Translations under genes and position numbers: made by a program
Source of the DNA: Amnibacterium flavum
Lineage (GTDB): Bacteria > Actinomycetota > Actinomycetes > Actinomycetales > Microbacteriaceae
Assembly (NCBI RefSeq): GCF_003097495.1
Contig: NZ_QEOP01000001.1
Location: 806,001 to 870,000 of the forward strand
DNA length: 64,000 bases
Direction: 5' to 3'
Part shown: piece by piece, positions 53,335-62,500 of the stretch
Numbering within the stretch: the stretch's first letter is position 1
How the letters are laid out: each line of letters opens with the position of its first letter
The notes under the pieces: model-generated
The model's database searches: none
Seen by the model: only the letters and a program-made list of their open reading frames with translations
What the model was told of the DNA's origin: nothing

Positions 53335-54215
53335 ACGCTCTGCTCAGTCGACGCCGGAGCAGCCGGCGACACGATCCCGGTCGGAGCGGTCGACGGCGCG
53401 TCGGTCGCGGCGCCCCCGGTGCCGAAGAGCAGCTCGGAGGCGTGGTCGACGTAGGCGTGGAACTCGGGTGTGCGCATCATCTCGGGCGTGCGCGGGCGCG
53501 GCAGGTCGATCTCCATGACCTCTTTGATGCGCCCGGGACGCGGTGACATCACGGCGACCTGGTCGGAGAGGAAGATCGCCTCGGAGATGCCGTGCGTGAC
53601 GAGGAGGGTCGTCGCCGGCTTCTCGGTCCAGATGCGCAGCAGCTCGAGGTTGAGTCGCTGACGGGTCATGTCGTCGAGCGCGCCGAACGGCTCGTCGAGC
53701 AGCAGCACCGATGGCTTCATCACCAGGGAGCGTGCGATGGAGACACGCTGTCGCATGCCGCCGGAAAGCTGTGCGGGCTTCGCCTTCTCGAATCCGCGGA
53801 GACCGACGAGGTCGATGAGCTCGTCGACGTACGCCTTGTCGACGGGCTTGCCCGCGATCTCGAAGGGCAGCCGGATGTTCGAGTAGACGGAACGCCACGG
53901 GAGGAGGGCGTGGTCCTGGAAGGCGATGCCGAGCTCGTTGTTCTTGCGGAGCTCTTTGGGGCTCTTTCCGTCGACACGGGTGGTGCCCGACGACGGATCC
54001 TCGAGGCCCGCGAGGATGCGGAGGATCGTGGACTTGCCGCACCCCGACGGACCGAGAAGGGCAAGGAAGCTGCCCTGGTCGGTGTGGAGGTTGGCGTCCT
54101 GGAGCGCGACGACGGACTTAGCGCCGACGCGGAACTCCTTGTGAAGGCCGCTGATGTGCAGGCCGGTGCCCGAGGCCTGCTGGCCTCGGGCACCGGTCAC
54201 GGAAGTATCCGTCAC
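53331..54215 (-). CDS. ABC importer ATP-binding protein, NitT/TauT type
   Basis: ATPase of 294 aa. Walker A is [20 protein letters not shown]-loop is [18 protein letters not shown], signature is [15 protein letters not shown], Walker B is [16 protein letters not shown] and H-loop is [14 protein letters not shown], as in SsuB/TauB/ThiZ. A C-terminal tail of about 30 residues rich in Ala, Pro and Thr is unusual. GTG start lies 14 bases after the binding-protein gene. Confidence 0.93.
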   Translation of the reverse strand: MTDTSVTGARGQQASGTGLHISGLHKEFRVGAKSVVALQDANLHTDQGSFLALLGPSGCGKSTILRILAGLEDPSSGTTRVDGKSPKELRKNNELGIAFQDHALLPWRSVYSNIRLPFEIAGKPVDKAYVDELIDLVGLRGFEKAKPAQLSGGMRQRVSIARSLVMKPSVLLLDEPFGALDDMTRQRLNLELLRIWTEKPATTLLVTHGISEAIFLSDQVAVMSPRPGRIKEVMEIDLPRPRTPEMMRTPEFHAYVDHASELLFGTGGAATDAPSTAPTGIVSPAAPASTEQSV

Positions 54216-54229
54216 TTGTGGATCAGTCC

Positions 54230-55306
54230 TCAGCCCGCGTAGTCGATCAGGTCGGGGTTCTCCTCGTAGACCTCGTCGAGCAGCGACAGGTCGAAGAGGT
54301 CCTCGGCCGAGACGTCGATGCCGGCGGCGGCGAGCGACTTGATCGTGCTCGCCTGCAGGTCGTCGCTGATCACGAAGAGGCCGTTCGCCTCGGTGTCGGC
54401 CGAGACCGCGAGCTTCGCCTGCGCCTCTGCGCCGGCCGTCGAGGTCTCGATGTTGAGGCCGAGGTCGGCGCCGTAGGTGTTGACGGCGAGGTCCGCTGCG
54501 GCGGCCGGGTCGGCGATCGCGTCGGTCCAGCCCTTGATCTCGGCGACGAGGAACGCCTTGAGCTTCTCGCGGTCCTCAGCGATCATCTGGTCGGTGACCG
54601 TGACGGTCTCGGCGACGAACGGCAGGCCGTTGTCGGCGAAGTTGAGGAGGGTCACCGGGTTGCCGCCGGCGGGGACCGTGATGGCCTCGTTGGTCTGGTA
54701 CGCGACGAAGCCGTCGACGTCGCCGTTGACGAGCACCGACGGGTCGTACTCGACGGGGACGACGGTGAGCGACGAGGGGTCGATGTCGTTGACGGTGAGG
54801 AAGGCCTCGAACAGCGACGTGTTCGATGCCTGGACGCCGATCTTCTTGCCGACCATCTCCTCGGGGGTCGTGATGTTCGCGCCGTCCTTGAGGGACAGGA
54901 TCGTGAACGGGTTCGCCTGGAAGGTGGCGCCGATGATCTTGAGCGGTGCGTCCTCGTTCGCGATGACCGTTCCGACCGAGACGGAGTCCGAGAGGGCGAC
55001 GTCGGCGCTGCCCGAGAGCAGCTCGGCGGTGCCGGTCGACGGGCCGGGGGTCATGTTGACGGCGCTGAATCCGGCGTCGGTGTAGTAGCCCTTGGAGTCG
55101 GCGAAGAACTCGCCCGCGAACTCCTCGTTCTTGATCCAGGAGAGCTGCAGGTTCAGCTCGCCGAAGTCGGCGTCGGCTCCGTCGTCGCCCGAGCCGGAGC
55201 CCGAGTCGCTCGTGCCTCCGGAGCAGGCGGCCAGGGTCAGCGCCACGGCTGCGGCAGCGACCGCGAGTGCGGTCTTGCGCGCCGTCTTGGGGGTGAATCG
55301 TGCCAT
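54230..55306 (-). CDS. ABC importer substrate-binding lipoprotein, NMT1/THI5-like
   Basis: Lipoprotein of 358 aa. The lipobox is LTLAACSGG with Cys28, then a Ser/Gly/Asp linker. The NMT1-like fold starts [30 protein letters not shown], and [18 protein letters not shown] and FVAYQTNEA follow. Relatives bind hydroxymethylpyrimidine, riboflavin or other heterocycles. Proximity to purine genes suggests a nucleobase or ureide, but this is inference. ATG 55306 has GGAGACG nine bases upstream; GTG 55324 is an alternative. Confidence 0.88.
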   Translation of the reverse strand: MARFTPKTARKTALAVAAAAVALTLAACSGGTSDSGSGSGDDGADADFGELNLQLSWIKNEEFAGEFFADSKGYYTDAGFSAVNMTPGPSTGTAELLSGSADVALSDSVSVGTVIANEDAPLKIIGATFQANPFTILSLKDGANITTPEEMVGKKIGVQASNTSLFEAFLTVNDIDPSSLTVVPVEYDPSVLVNGDVDGFVAYQTNEAITVPAGGNPVTLLNFADNGLPFVAETVTVTDQMIAEDREKLKAFLVAEIKGWTDAIADPAAAADLAVNTYGADLGLNIETSTAGAEAQAKLAVSADTEANGLFVISDDLQASTIKSLAAAGIDVSAEDLFDLSLLDEVYEENPDLIDYAG

Positions 55307-55559
55307 TGGTGTGATCGTCTCCACTCGTTGGGTGTGGGGCGGCGGAACGCTTCTTCCGATGGCGGGCCGTCGGTGCTGTGGGCGACGCCGCCGAGGTACA
55401 GCAGTCCGACATTAGGGTGACGAGATTTCGCGAAGGGTCACCCATGTTTCCCGGATGTAAAAACTCCTGTGAGGAATCGATGCATCGCGATACCGTTCCG
55501 AGACACCCCTCCGCCACGCTACCCAACGCGGCTCGGACGACCCACCCGAAAGGTTCCTC

Positions 55560-57227
55560 GTGGACCCCTGCATCCTTCCCTCGACGGGTTTCGACCCGTC
55601 CCTCCTCCTCGGTCTCACCGCGGTCGCCATCCTCGGCGGCGGCCTGAGCGTGTGGGCCGCCCGTCGCCGATCGAAGCGGAGCGGGGTCGCACTCGCCGTT
55701 CCCTTCCTCGTCCTCCTCCTGCTCGCGGGCAGTCAGGTCACGCCTCCCGCCGCGAGTGCCGCGGTGGCGTGCCCGCCCGCCCCGGCCGGAGCGCCGGCGA
55801 CCGGGGGAGGGACGACTGCTCCCGTGACCTTCGAGCCCGGGTCCGCCGGAATCGGCGATCCGTACTATCCGCTCGACGGCAACGGCGGGTACGACGTGCA
55901 GAACTACGATCTCGACCTGGCGTACGACCCGGCGACCGATGTGCTCGCGGGCACGGCGACCATCGACCTCGTCGCCACGCAGAACCTGTCGGCCTTCAAC
56001 CTCGACTTCGACACCCGCGATGCCGCGGGGGCCGACAGCATCGTGATCGGCGACGTCCGAGTCGACGGTGCGAGCACCGCCTTCTCCCTCGCCTCGACGC
56101 AGATCAGCCTCGTGACGGCTCAGCCCGTCGGCGACGGCAGCCCCGATGCCGTCGCCGAACCCCCGCGCACCGAGCTCACGGTCATGCCGGCCACCGGGAT
56201 CCTCTCGGGCACCGAGCTCTCCGTCGAGGTCGACTACGCGGGCGTTCCGATCACCATCGACGACGCCTTCGGTCTGGGCGGGGTCCTGCACACACCCGAC
56301 GGCATGGTCCCGGTCGGTCAGCCGCGTGCTGCGGCGGTCTGGTTCCCCTCGAACGACCACCCCGCCGACAAGGCCACCCTCACGATGTCGATGACGGTTC
56401 CGATCGGACTCGACGTGATCGGCAACGGAGTGCTGGCCTCAACGGTCGACAACGGCCCGACGTCCACCTGGACCTACGTGATGGACCGCCCGATGGCGAC
56501 CTACCTGGCCACGGCCGTGGTCGGCGACTACGACGTGCAGACCACCACGGTCGACGGCGTGACCTATCGCGACGCGGTGGCGCAGAGCCTGTACAGCCAG
56601 GGGACCCTCGGCGCGGACGCGCGAACCGCGCTCGATCTGAACCCCGACGTGATCGCCTACCTCTCCTCGATCTACGGGCCCTACCCGTTCACCGAATCCG
56701 GTGGGATCGCGGTGGATCTGCCCGACCTGGGCTACGCCCTCGAGAACCAGACGCGTCCGATCTACGGCTTCATCGACGAGCCGACGGTCGTCCACGAGCT
56801 CGCCCACCAGTGGTACGGCGACGACGTGGCGATCGAACGGTGGTCGGACATCTGGCTCAACGAGGCGTTCGCCACCTACTCGGAGTGGCTCTGGTCCGAG
56901 GACCACGGCGGCGACACCGCGCAGCAGATCTTCGACGACACCTACTCGCTCGATGCGTCGGATCCGTTCTGGTCGGTCGAGGTCGCCGATCCGGGAGCGC
57001 CGCGGTTGTTCGACAATGCCACCTACTACCGAGGCGCGATGACGCTGCACGCTCTGCGCCTCGAGGTTGGCGACCCGGTCTTCTTCGGCATCCTGCGCGG
57101 CTGGGCCGCTGACAACGCGGGTGGGAACGTCTCGACCGCGCAGTTCGAGGCGTACGCCTCGGCAGCTGCGGGAACGGATCTGAGCGGGTTCTTCGACACC
57201 TGGATCCACTCGAGCGTCAAGCCGTGA
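55560..57227 (+). CDS. Surface M1-family metallopeptidase with N-terminal LPSTG-like segment
   Basis: A 555-residue peptidase. The zinc site is HELAHQW (H412, E413, H416) plus E435 in NEAFATYSEW, exactly 18 residues later; the exopeptidase motif region ALENQTRPIYGF replaces GAMEN. The N-terminus is odd: LPSTG at 6-10, a membrane span at 14-33, then RRRSKR, which is the layout of a sortase signal but at the wrong end. A second span with an AASAA cleavage-like site follows. GTG 55560 has AAAGG upstream. It is probably a surface aminopeptidase. Confidence 0.9.
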   Translation: MDPCILPSTGFDPSLLLGLTAVAILGGGLSVWAARRRSKRSGVALAVPFLVLLLLAGSQVTPPAASAAVACPPAPAGAPATGGGTTAPVTFEPGSAGIGDPYYPLDGNGGYDVQNYDLDLAYDPATDVLAGTATIDLVATQNLSAFNLDFDTRDAAGADSIVIGDVRVDGASTAFSLASTQISLVTAQPVGDGSPDAVAEPPRTELTVMPATGILSGTELSVEVDYAGVPITIDDAFGLGGVLHTPDGMVPVGQPRAAAVWFPSNDHPADKATLTMSMTVPIGLDVIGNGVLASTVDNGPTSTWTYVMDRPMATYLATAVVGDYDVQTTTVDGVTYRDAVAQSLYSQGTLGADARTALDLNPDVIAYLSSIYGPYPFTESGGIAVDLPDLGYALENQTRPIYGFIDEPTVVHELAHQWYGDDVAIERWSDIWLNEAFATYSEWLWSEDHGGDTAQQIFDDTYSLDASDPFWSVEVADPGAPRLFDNATYYRGAMTLHALRLEVGDPVFFGILRGWAADNAGGNVSTAQFEAYASAAAGTDLSGFFDTWIHSSVKP

Positions 57228-57273
57228 GCCGAGGCGCTCCGCCCCGCGACGGGCGGAGCGCCTCAGCGGGCGG

Positions 57274-57783
57274 TCACAGCGTCAGTCGCCATTCGATGGC
57301 TTCCATCCAGGAGCCGGCCGGATACTCGATCTCGACGAGGCCGACCCGGCGGAAGCCGGACTTGCGACAGACCGCGTTCGACGCCGCGTTCTCCGAACCC
57401 GGGAACGCGAGAAGAGTCGAGTGGAGTCCGCTCGCCCTCACCACGGGGATGATCATGGCGACTGCCGCGGTGGCGATCCCGCGCCCCTGGTGGGATTCGA
57501 GCACGCTCCAGCCGGTTTCCCACACCTGCTCGCCGTGCCAGATCGCGGGCCAGAAGCCGACGCTGCCGACCGATCCGCCTTCCGCATCGACGATCGCGAA
57601 CATCGAGCCGATGCCGGACTCGACGAGGGTCAGATAGCGCTCGAGCCGTTCGAGGACCTTGGCCCGGCTCTCGGGGCCGCCGAGGTGCTCGGTCATGGCG
57701 GGACTGTTGATCCGCTCGAGGAGCGGGAGATCCGAGCGCTGCCATGCCCGGAGGGTGATGTCGGGTCCGGCGGTCGAGGCCAT
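57274..57783 (-). CDS. GNAT family N-acetyltransferase
   Basis: Acetyltransferase of 169 aa. WSVLESHQGRGIATAAVAM is the acetyl-CoA loop, and PGSENAASNAVCRKSGFRRVGLVEIEYPAG the later strand-helix. It belongs to the RimJ/RimL-like branch; the substrate is unknown. ATG 57783 has TACCCT six bases upstream (leaderless pattern). It stands between the peptidase and the rplJ leader, on the opposite strand from both. Confidence 0.87.
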   Translation of the reverse strand: MASTAGPDITLRAWQRSDLPLLERINSPAMTEHLGGPESRAKVLERLERYLTLVESGIGSMFAIVDAEGGSVGSVGFWPAIWHGEQVWETGWSVLESHQGRGIATAAVAMIIPVVRASGLHSTLLAFPGSENAASNAVCRKSGFRRVGLVEIEYPAGSWMEAIEWRLTL

Positions 57784-57831
57784 GCGTGCAGGGTAGACGG
57801 CGTCGCCGACACCCGGCCGGGAGGGACGCGG

Positions 57832-57861
57832 TTGCCGAGGGGGCGAGGTATCGCGTACTGT
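57832..57861 (+). promoter_or_regulatory. rplJL promoter
   Basis: TTGCCG (57832-57837), an 18-base spacer and TACTGT (57856-57861). Confidence 0.6.
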
Positions 57862-58002
57862 GGGCGATGAAGCCGAAGACCGCCGGTTGTCGTCGTGCGC
57901 AGAAGTTCTCTTCTGAGCATGTCGCCTAAGGCTCGCGTGAGCGAGGACCTGCGCAGGTGTATGAAGTTCGTGAAGTGTCCCGATCAGTCGGGTTGCATCC
58001 TG

Positions 58003-58038
58003 AAGCTCCGTGCGTCTGCGCCGGAGCTTTCCTTGTTT
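58003..58038 (+). terminator. Attenuator-like hairpin in the rplJ leader
   Basis: AAGCTCCG (58003-58010) pairs with CGGAGCTT (58022-58029) around an 11-base loop, followed by a T-rich run (TTCCTTGTTT). Placed within the leader, it could end transcription early when L10 is in excess. Confidence 0.5.
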
Positions 58039-58114
58039 CCGCGTGGCGAATCGCTCGCGGAGCCCTCCGTATGCGGGGGCGGTGGTCTTCTCCAACCAAC
58101 AATCAAGGAGTCCC

Positions 58115-58630
58115 ATGGCGACGAAGGAAGCATCGGTTGCCGAGCTCTCGGACAAGTTCCAGAACTCGAACGCCGCCCTGCTGACCGAGTACCGCGGGCT
58201 CACCGTTGCTCAGCTCAAGCAGCTGCGCACATCGATCGGTGAGCACGCGACGTACGCCGTGGTGAAGAACACGCTGACCAAGATCGCGGCGAACAACGCC
58301 GGCATCTCGTCGTTCGACGACGAGCTCGCCGGTCCGTCCGCGATCGCATTCGTGCACGGTGACACTGTCGCCGTCGCGAAGGCGCTGCGTGATTTCGCCA
58401 AGGCGAATCCTCTCCTGGTCGTGAAGAGCGGTTACTTCGACGGTGCGCCGATCTCGGCGTCCGACATCGGCAAGCTTGCCGACCTCGAACCCCGCGAGGT
58501 GCTGCTGGCCAAGGCCGCCGGCGCCATGAAGGCCACGCTCACGCGTGCCGTCTACACGATCAACGCGCCGCTGTCGAAGGCCGTTCGCACGGTCGACGCT
58601 CTGCGCGAGAAGCAGGAGTCCGCAGCCTGA
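58115..58630 (+). CDS. rplJ: 50S ribosomal protein L10
   Basis: L10 of 171 aa. KEASVAELSDKFQNSNAALLTEYRGLTVAQL and VVKNTLTKIAANNAG are typical, and the C-terminal helix (TVDALREKQES) binds L7/L12. ATG 58115 has AAGGAG upstream; the in-frame ATG at 58010 lies in the leader and is rejected. L10 anchors L7/L12 to the ribosome and usually represses its own mRNA through the leader. Confidence 0.97.
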   Translation: MATKEASVAELSDKFQNSNAALLTEYRGLTVAQLKQLRTSIGEHATYAVVKNTLTKIAANNAGISSFDDELAGPSAIAFVHGDTVAVAKALRDFAKANPLLVVKSGYFDGAPISASDIGKLADLEPREVLLAKAAGAMKATLTRAVYTINAPLSKAVRTVDALREKQESAA

Positions 58631-58678
58631 GAGTCAGGCCCGCGGTGGATAAGTACCTACAACACAAGGAGATAAACG

Positions 58679-59062
58679 ATGGCAAAGCTGTCGACTGACG
58701 AGCTGCTCGAGGCGTTCAAGGAGCTTTCCCTGATCGAGCTCAGCGAGTTCGTGAAGAAGTTCGAAGAGGCCTTCGACGTGACCGCTGCCGCGCCCGTCGC
58801 GGTTGCCGGTGCCGCTGGCCCCGCCGCCCCCGCTGAGGAGGTCGAGGAGAAGACCGAGTTCGACGTCATCCTCGAAGCTGCCGGCGACAAGAAGATCCAG
58901 GTCATCAAGGAGGTGCGCGCCCTCACCAGCCTCGGCCTCGGTGAGGCGAAGGCGGTCGTCGATGGTGCTCCCGGTGCCGTCCTCGAGGGCGTCAACAAGG
59001 AGACCGCTGACAAGGCGAAGGCTCAGCTCGAAGCAGCTGGCGCCACCGTCACCGTCAAGTAA
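58679..59062 (+). CDS. rplL: 50S ribosomal protein L7/L12
   Basis: L7/L12 of 127 aa. The N-terminal dimerisation helix pair ([29 protein letters not shown]), an Ala/Pro hinge and the C-terminal factor-binding domain ([41 protein letters not shown]) are complete. AAGGAG lies before the ATG. A strong terminator follows. Confidence 0.98.
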   Translation: MAKLSTDELLEAFKELSLIELSEFVKKFEEAFDVTAAAPVAVAGAAGPAAPAEEVEEKTEFDVILEAAGDKKIQVIKEVRALTSLGLGEAKAVVDGAPGAVLEGVNKETADKAKAQLEAAGATVTVK

Positions 59063-59088
59063 TTCCTCGTAGCCTCGCTACACGAGAG

Positions 59089-59129
59089 AGCGCCGTCCCA
59101 CCTTCGGGTGGGGCGGCGCTTTCTTTTTT
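59089..59129 (+). terminator. Rho-independent terminator of rplJL
   Basis: A 14-bp stem (59089-59102 with 59107-59120, one G-T wobble) capped by a TTCG tetraloop is followed by TTCTTTTTT. This is the clearest intrinsic terminator in the window. Confidence 0.95.
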
Positions 59130-59510
59130 CGATGCCTCTCGGTTGCGCCACCCCGACCCCCGCGCCGGCATCGGGATGCGGCGGCTCTGTTCCAGGGGAG
59201 ACCTCCTGATTCCGACCGTTGTCCTTATGCCAAAGCACCGAGTTTCGATACGGATGCATCAATTCGGTCTGCGCCCTTGTGCCCCCGGATGGGGTCGCAT
59301 AGCTTTGTCCTCGCAAATGCGGACCGCTGCTGTCAATTGGGTGACAGACGGTGTCCCCCTCATGGGGGACTGTTCGTGATCTGCTCGCCCCCACATACTT
59401 CGAGACGGATCTCTCTCTGATCCGTTCGATTTACCCCTGCACCGCACCCCCCCCACCCCCACCCCCTCGTCGTGACTCTCCTCGTCACGCGATGTCGCAC
59501 AAAGGCCACA
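59130..59510. other. 381-base intergenic region before the pectinesterase gene
   Basis: No gene is visible. It holds a candidate promoter (TTGTGC 59277-59282, 17 bases, TAGCTT 59300-59305) and, downstream, three hairpins: CTGTCA/TGACAG (59330-59347), GTCCCCC/GGGGGAC (59353-59370) and ACGGATC/GATCCGT (59405-59425). A C-rich tract with runs of 8, 5 and 5 C (59447-59466) follows. The expected leader is about 200 bases long, which suggests control at the RNA level. I do not recognise a known riboswitch. Confidence 0.5.
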
Positions 59511-62500
59511 ATGCTGCCCAGCGTCCCCCCGCGCTCGCCCCTGCCCGCAACGAGCGAGAGCCGTCGACCCCGTTGGCACATGACCGTGCTGGCTGCGGCG
59601 ACCGCCGCCGTCCTCGCCGTCGGTGCTCTCGCCGCGTCTCCCGTGATGGCGGCGACCGATACCTCAGCTCCCAGCACTCCGGGCAGCCTCTCCGCCTCGT
59701 ACTACGGCGGCGTCGGCGCGGTCATCACCTGGGGCAAGGTCTCGGCATCCGACCTCGCCGAGTACCGCGTCTACCGGTCGACCTCGAAGACCGTCACCGC
59801 CTCCGCGGGTAACCTGGTCGCGAGCACGACCGCTCTGAAGGTCACCGATTCGACGGTGACGGGCGGGGCGACGGTGTACTACGCCGTGACCGCACGCGAC
59901 AAGACCGGCAACGAGTCGAAGGTCTCGAGCGTCAAGACGATCACCGCCAAGGACACGACCAAGCCCGATTCGCCGTCCAGCGTCAAGGCGACGGCATCCG
60001 CGAACGGGATCGCGCTCGACTGGGCCGACAATGACGAGCCCGACCTCCGCGGCTACGTCGTGTCACGCTCCGCCTCGTCGAGCGGCACCTATACGCAGCT
60101 GACCGGTTCGCCGATCACGACCTCGGCCTTCACCGACACCCAGGCTCCGGCGGCGACCAAGTCGTACTACCGGATCACCGCCGTCGACCTCACCGGCAAC
60201 ACCTCGTCGGCCTCGTCGACCTCGGCCACCCGCCCAGCCGGCACGCCGACGACTCCGACCACCCCCACCGCCCCCGCGGCACCCGCGGGTCTCACCGCCA
60301 CCATCGACAGCAACACCGCGGTCGTCCTCAAGTGGAGTGCGAGCACCGGCGCCACCAGCTACGTGGTCTCGCGCGGAACCTCGGCCGCCGGGCCCTTCAC
60401 CCGCATCAACGGGTCGACCCTCACCGCGACCACCTACACCGACGCGACGGCACCCGTCGGCGCCACGTCCTACTACTCGGTCACCGCCGTCAACGCCGCG
60501 GGCACCTCGGCGGGCGCCACCGCTTCGGCTGCAGTCCCGGCCGACACGACGCCGCCCAAGGCGCCGACCAGCCCCAAGGCCACCGTGCTCGCCAGTGGCG
60601 GCATCACCGCCACCTGGAAGGCGAGCACCGAATCCGACGTCGCCGGGTACATCGTCTACAAGCGCAACTCCGATGAGGAGTACGTGCAGTTCCTGCCCAC
60701 GGCCGGTGCCGCCACGTTCACGGCCACGACGTTCACCGACCTCGGCGTCACCGAGGGCAAGGTCGCGTACTACCGCATCCGTGCCATCGACCGCGCCGGC
60801 AACATCTCCAAGAACTACGTCGCGCTGACCGCCAACAACCCGAATGTGGCGCCCGCCGCCCCCACAGGGTTCACCGTCAAGCAGAACGCGACCGCCGGTC
60901 TCGACCTGGCCTGGTCGACCCCGAAGGACACCGACGTCGAGGGCTACACGATCTCGCGCAGCACCGCGAGCTCGGGCACCTACGTGCAGCTCACGAGCAT
61001 CACCGCCACCGCAGCGGGAACACCGCCGCACTTCACCGACACCAGCGCCCCCAAGGGCGTGACCGTCTACTACCGCGTGACCGCCGTCGACCTCGTCGGC
61101 AACGTCTCCAAGACCTCGAGCACCGTCTCGGGCACCTCGCTCACCACGCCGGTTCCGATCGCGGTGGACGAGACCGTCATCACCGTCGGCGCCGACAAGC
61201 AGTTCGCCACGATCACCGCGGCTCTCGCCACGGTGCCGAAGAACTCGCTCAAGCGCTACCGCCTCGACATCGACCCCGGAACCTACAACGAGGCGTTCGA
61301 GATCGAGTCGTCCAACATCACCCTGAACGGCCTCGGCGGCGACTCCTCCAAGGTCGTCATCAACGCCGCGCAGGCCTCGGGCAGCTCCGACCCCGACGAG
61401 CCCGAGAGCACTCTCGGCACCGCCGGCAGCGCCGTCGTGTTCGTCACGGGCCAGGACGTCACCCTCCGTGGTCTCACCGTGGTCAACTCGTTCGACGAGA
61501 AGGCCAACCCGCAGATCACGAGCGCCCAGGCCGTCGCTCTCCGGGTCGAAGGCGACCGCTTCGTCGCCGACACCGTGCGGCTCCTCGGCAACCAGGACAC
61601 GCTCCTCGCCGACACCCCGAAGCCCACGACGCGCATCCGCCAGTACTACGTCAACAGCTACATCGAGGGCGACGTCGACTACCTGTTCGGCGCCGGAACC
61701 GCCGTCTTCGATCGCGTGACCTTCAAGTCGCTCGACCGCGCCAAGAGCAACAACGGCTACCTCACCGCAGCCAGCACCGACAAGGGCAGCAAGTACGGCT
61801 TCCTCATCACCGACAGCAAGATCGTCAGCGATGCGGCAGCCGGCACGGTCAACCTCGGTCGTCCGTGGCACCCGAGCGCCGATCCCGACGCTCTCGGCTC
61901 GGTCGTGATCAAGAACACGTGGCTGCCGGCCGCCATCGACACGGCCGCTCCCTGGGATGACATGGCCTCGACCAACAGCTCGGGCGTCAAGGTCAACTTC
62001 AGCTGGACCACCGCTCGCTTCTCCGAGTTCGGCAACACCGGCCCCGGTGCCACCGTCAACGCCAACCGCCCCCAGCTGAGCGCGAAGGACGCCGCCAACG
62101 CGACGCCCGAGAAGTACCTCGCCGGCAAGGACGGCTGGAACCCCGTGGCCCCCACGGTCTCCGTCGCTCCCGCGGTTCCCTCCGGTGTGACCGCGACGGC
62201 CGACTCCCGCGTCGTCCACCTCACCTGGAACGACGACATCTCGGCGAGCACCACCGGCTGGACCGTCTACCGCTCCACCGCCGGCGGAGTCGCTCAGAAG
62301 ATCGCCTCGGTGAGCTCGCCCACCTACAGCGACACCACCGTCGAGAACGGCGTGAGCTACAGCTACAGCATCACCGCCGACTCCCGCTCCGGCGTCTCGT
62401 CGGCTGCGAGCACCCCGGTCGACATCCTCGTCGCCGCGGCCCCGCTCGTCGTCGACATCACCGTCGATCCCGCGGCCACCGCCAACGGCACCTCGGTGTT

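Larger units (their letters stand above)
57784..58114 (+). promoter_or_regulatory. rplJ leader region with promoter and attenuator
   Basis: This 331-base gene-free stretch holds the rplJL promoter (57832-57861) and about 245 bases of mRNA leader. Conserved structured RNA of the L10-leader kind, bound by the L10(L12)4 complex, is expected here. The leader contains a hairpin followed by a pyrimidine run (58003-58038). A short reading frame starts at 57867 but is not convincing as a gene. Confidence 0.65.

Noticed and set aside
55307-55559. Short open frames between the binding-protein and peptidase genes
   Set aside because: All lack ribosome sites and family sequence; the region probably holds only divergent promoters.
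9000-58000. A recent genomic island between rplA and rplJ
   Set aside because: No integrase, transposase, att repeats or composition break is visible by eye, and tRNA-Trp is intact and on the other side of rplKA. An old accessory region is more likely.
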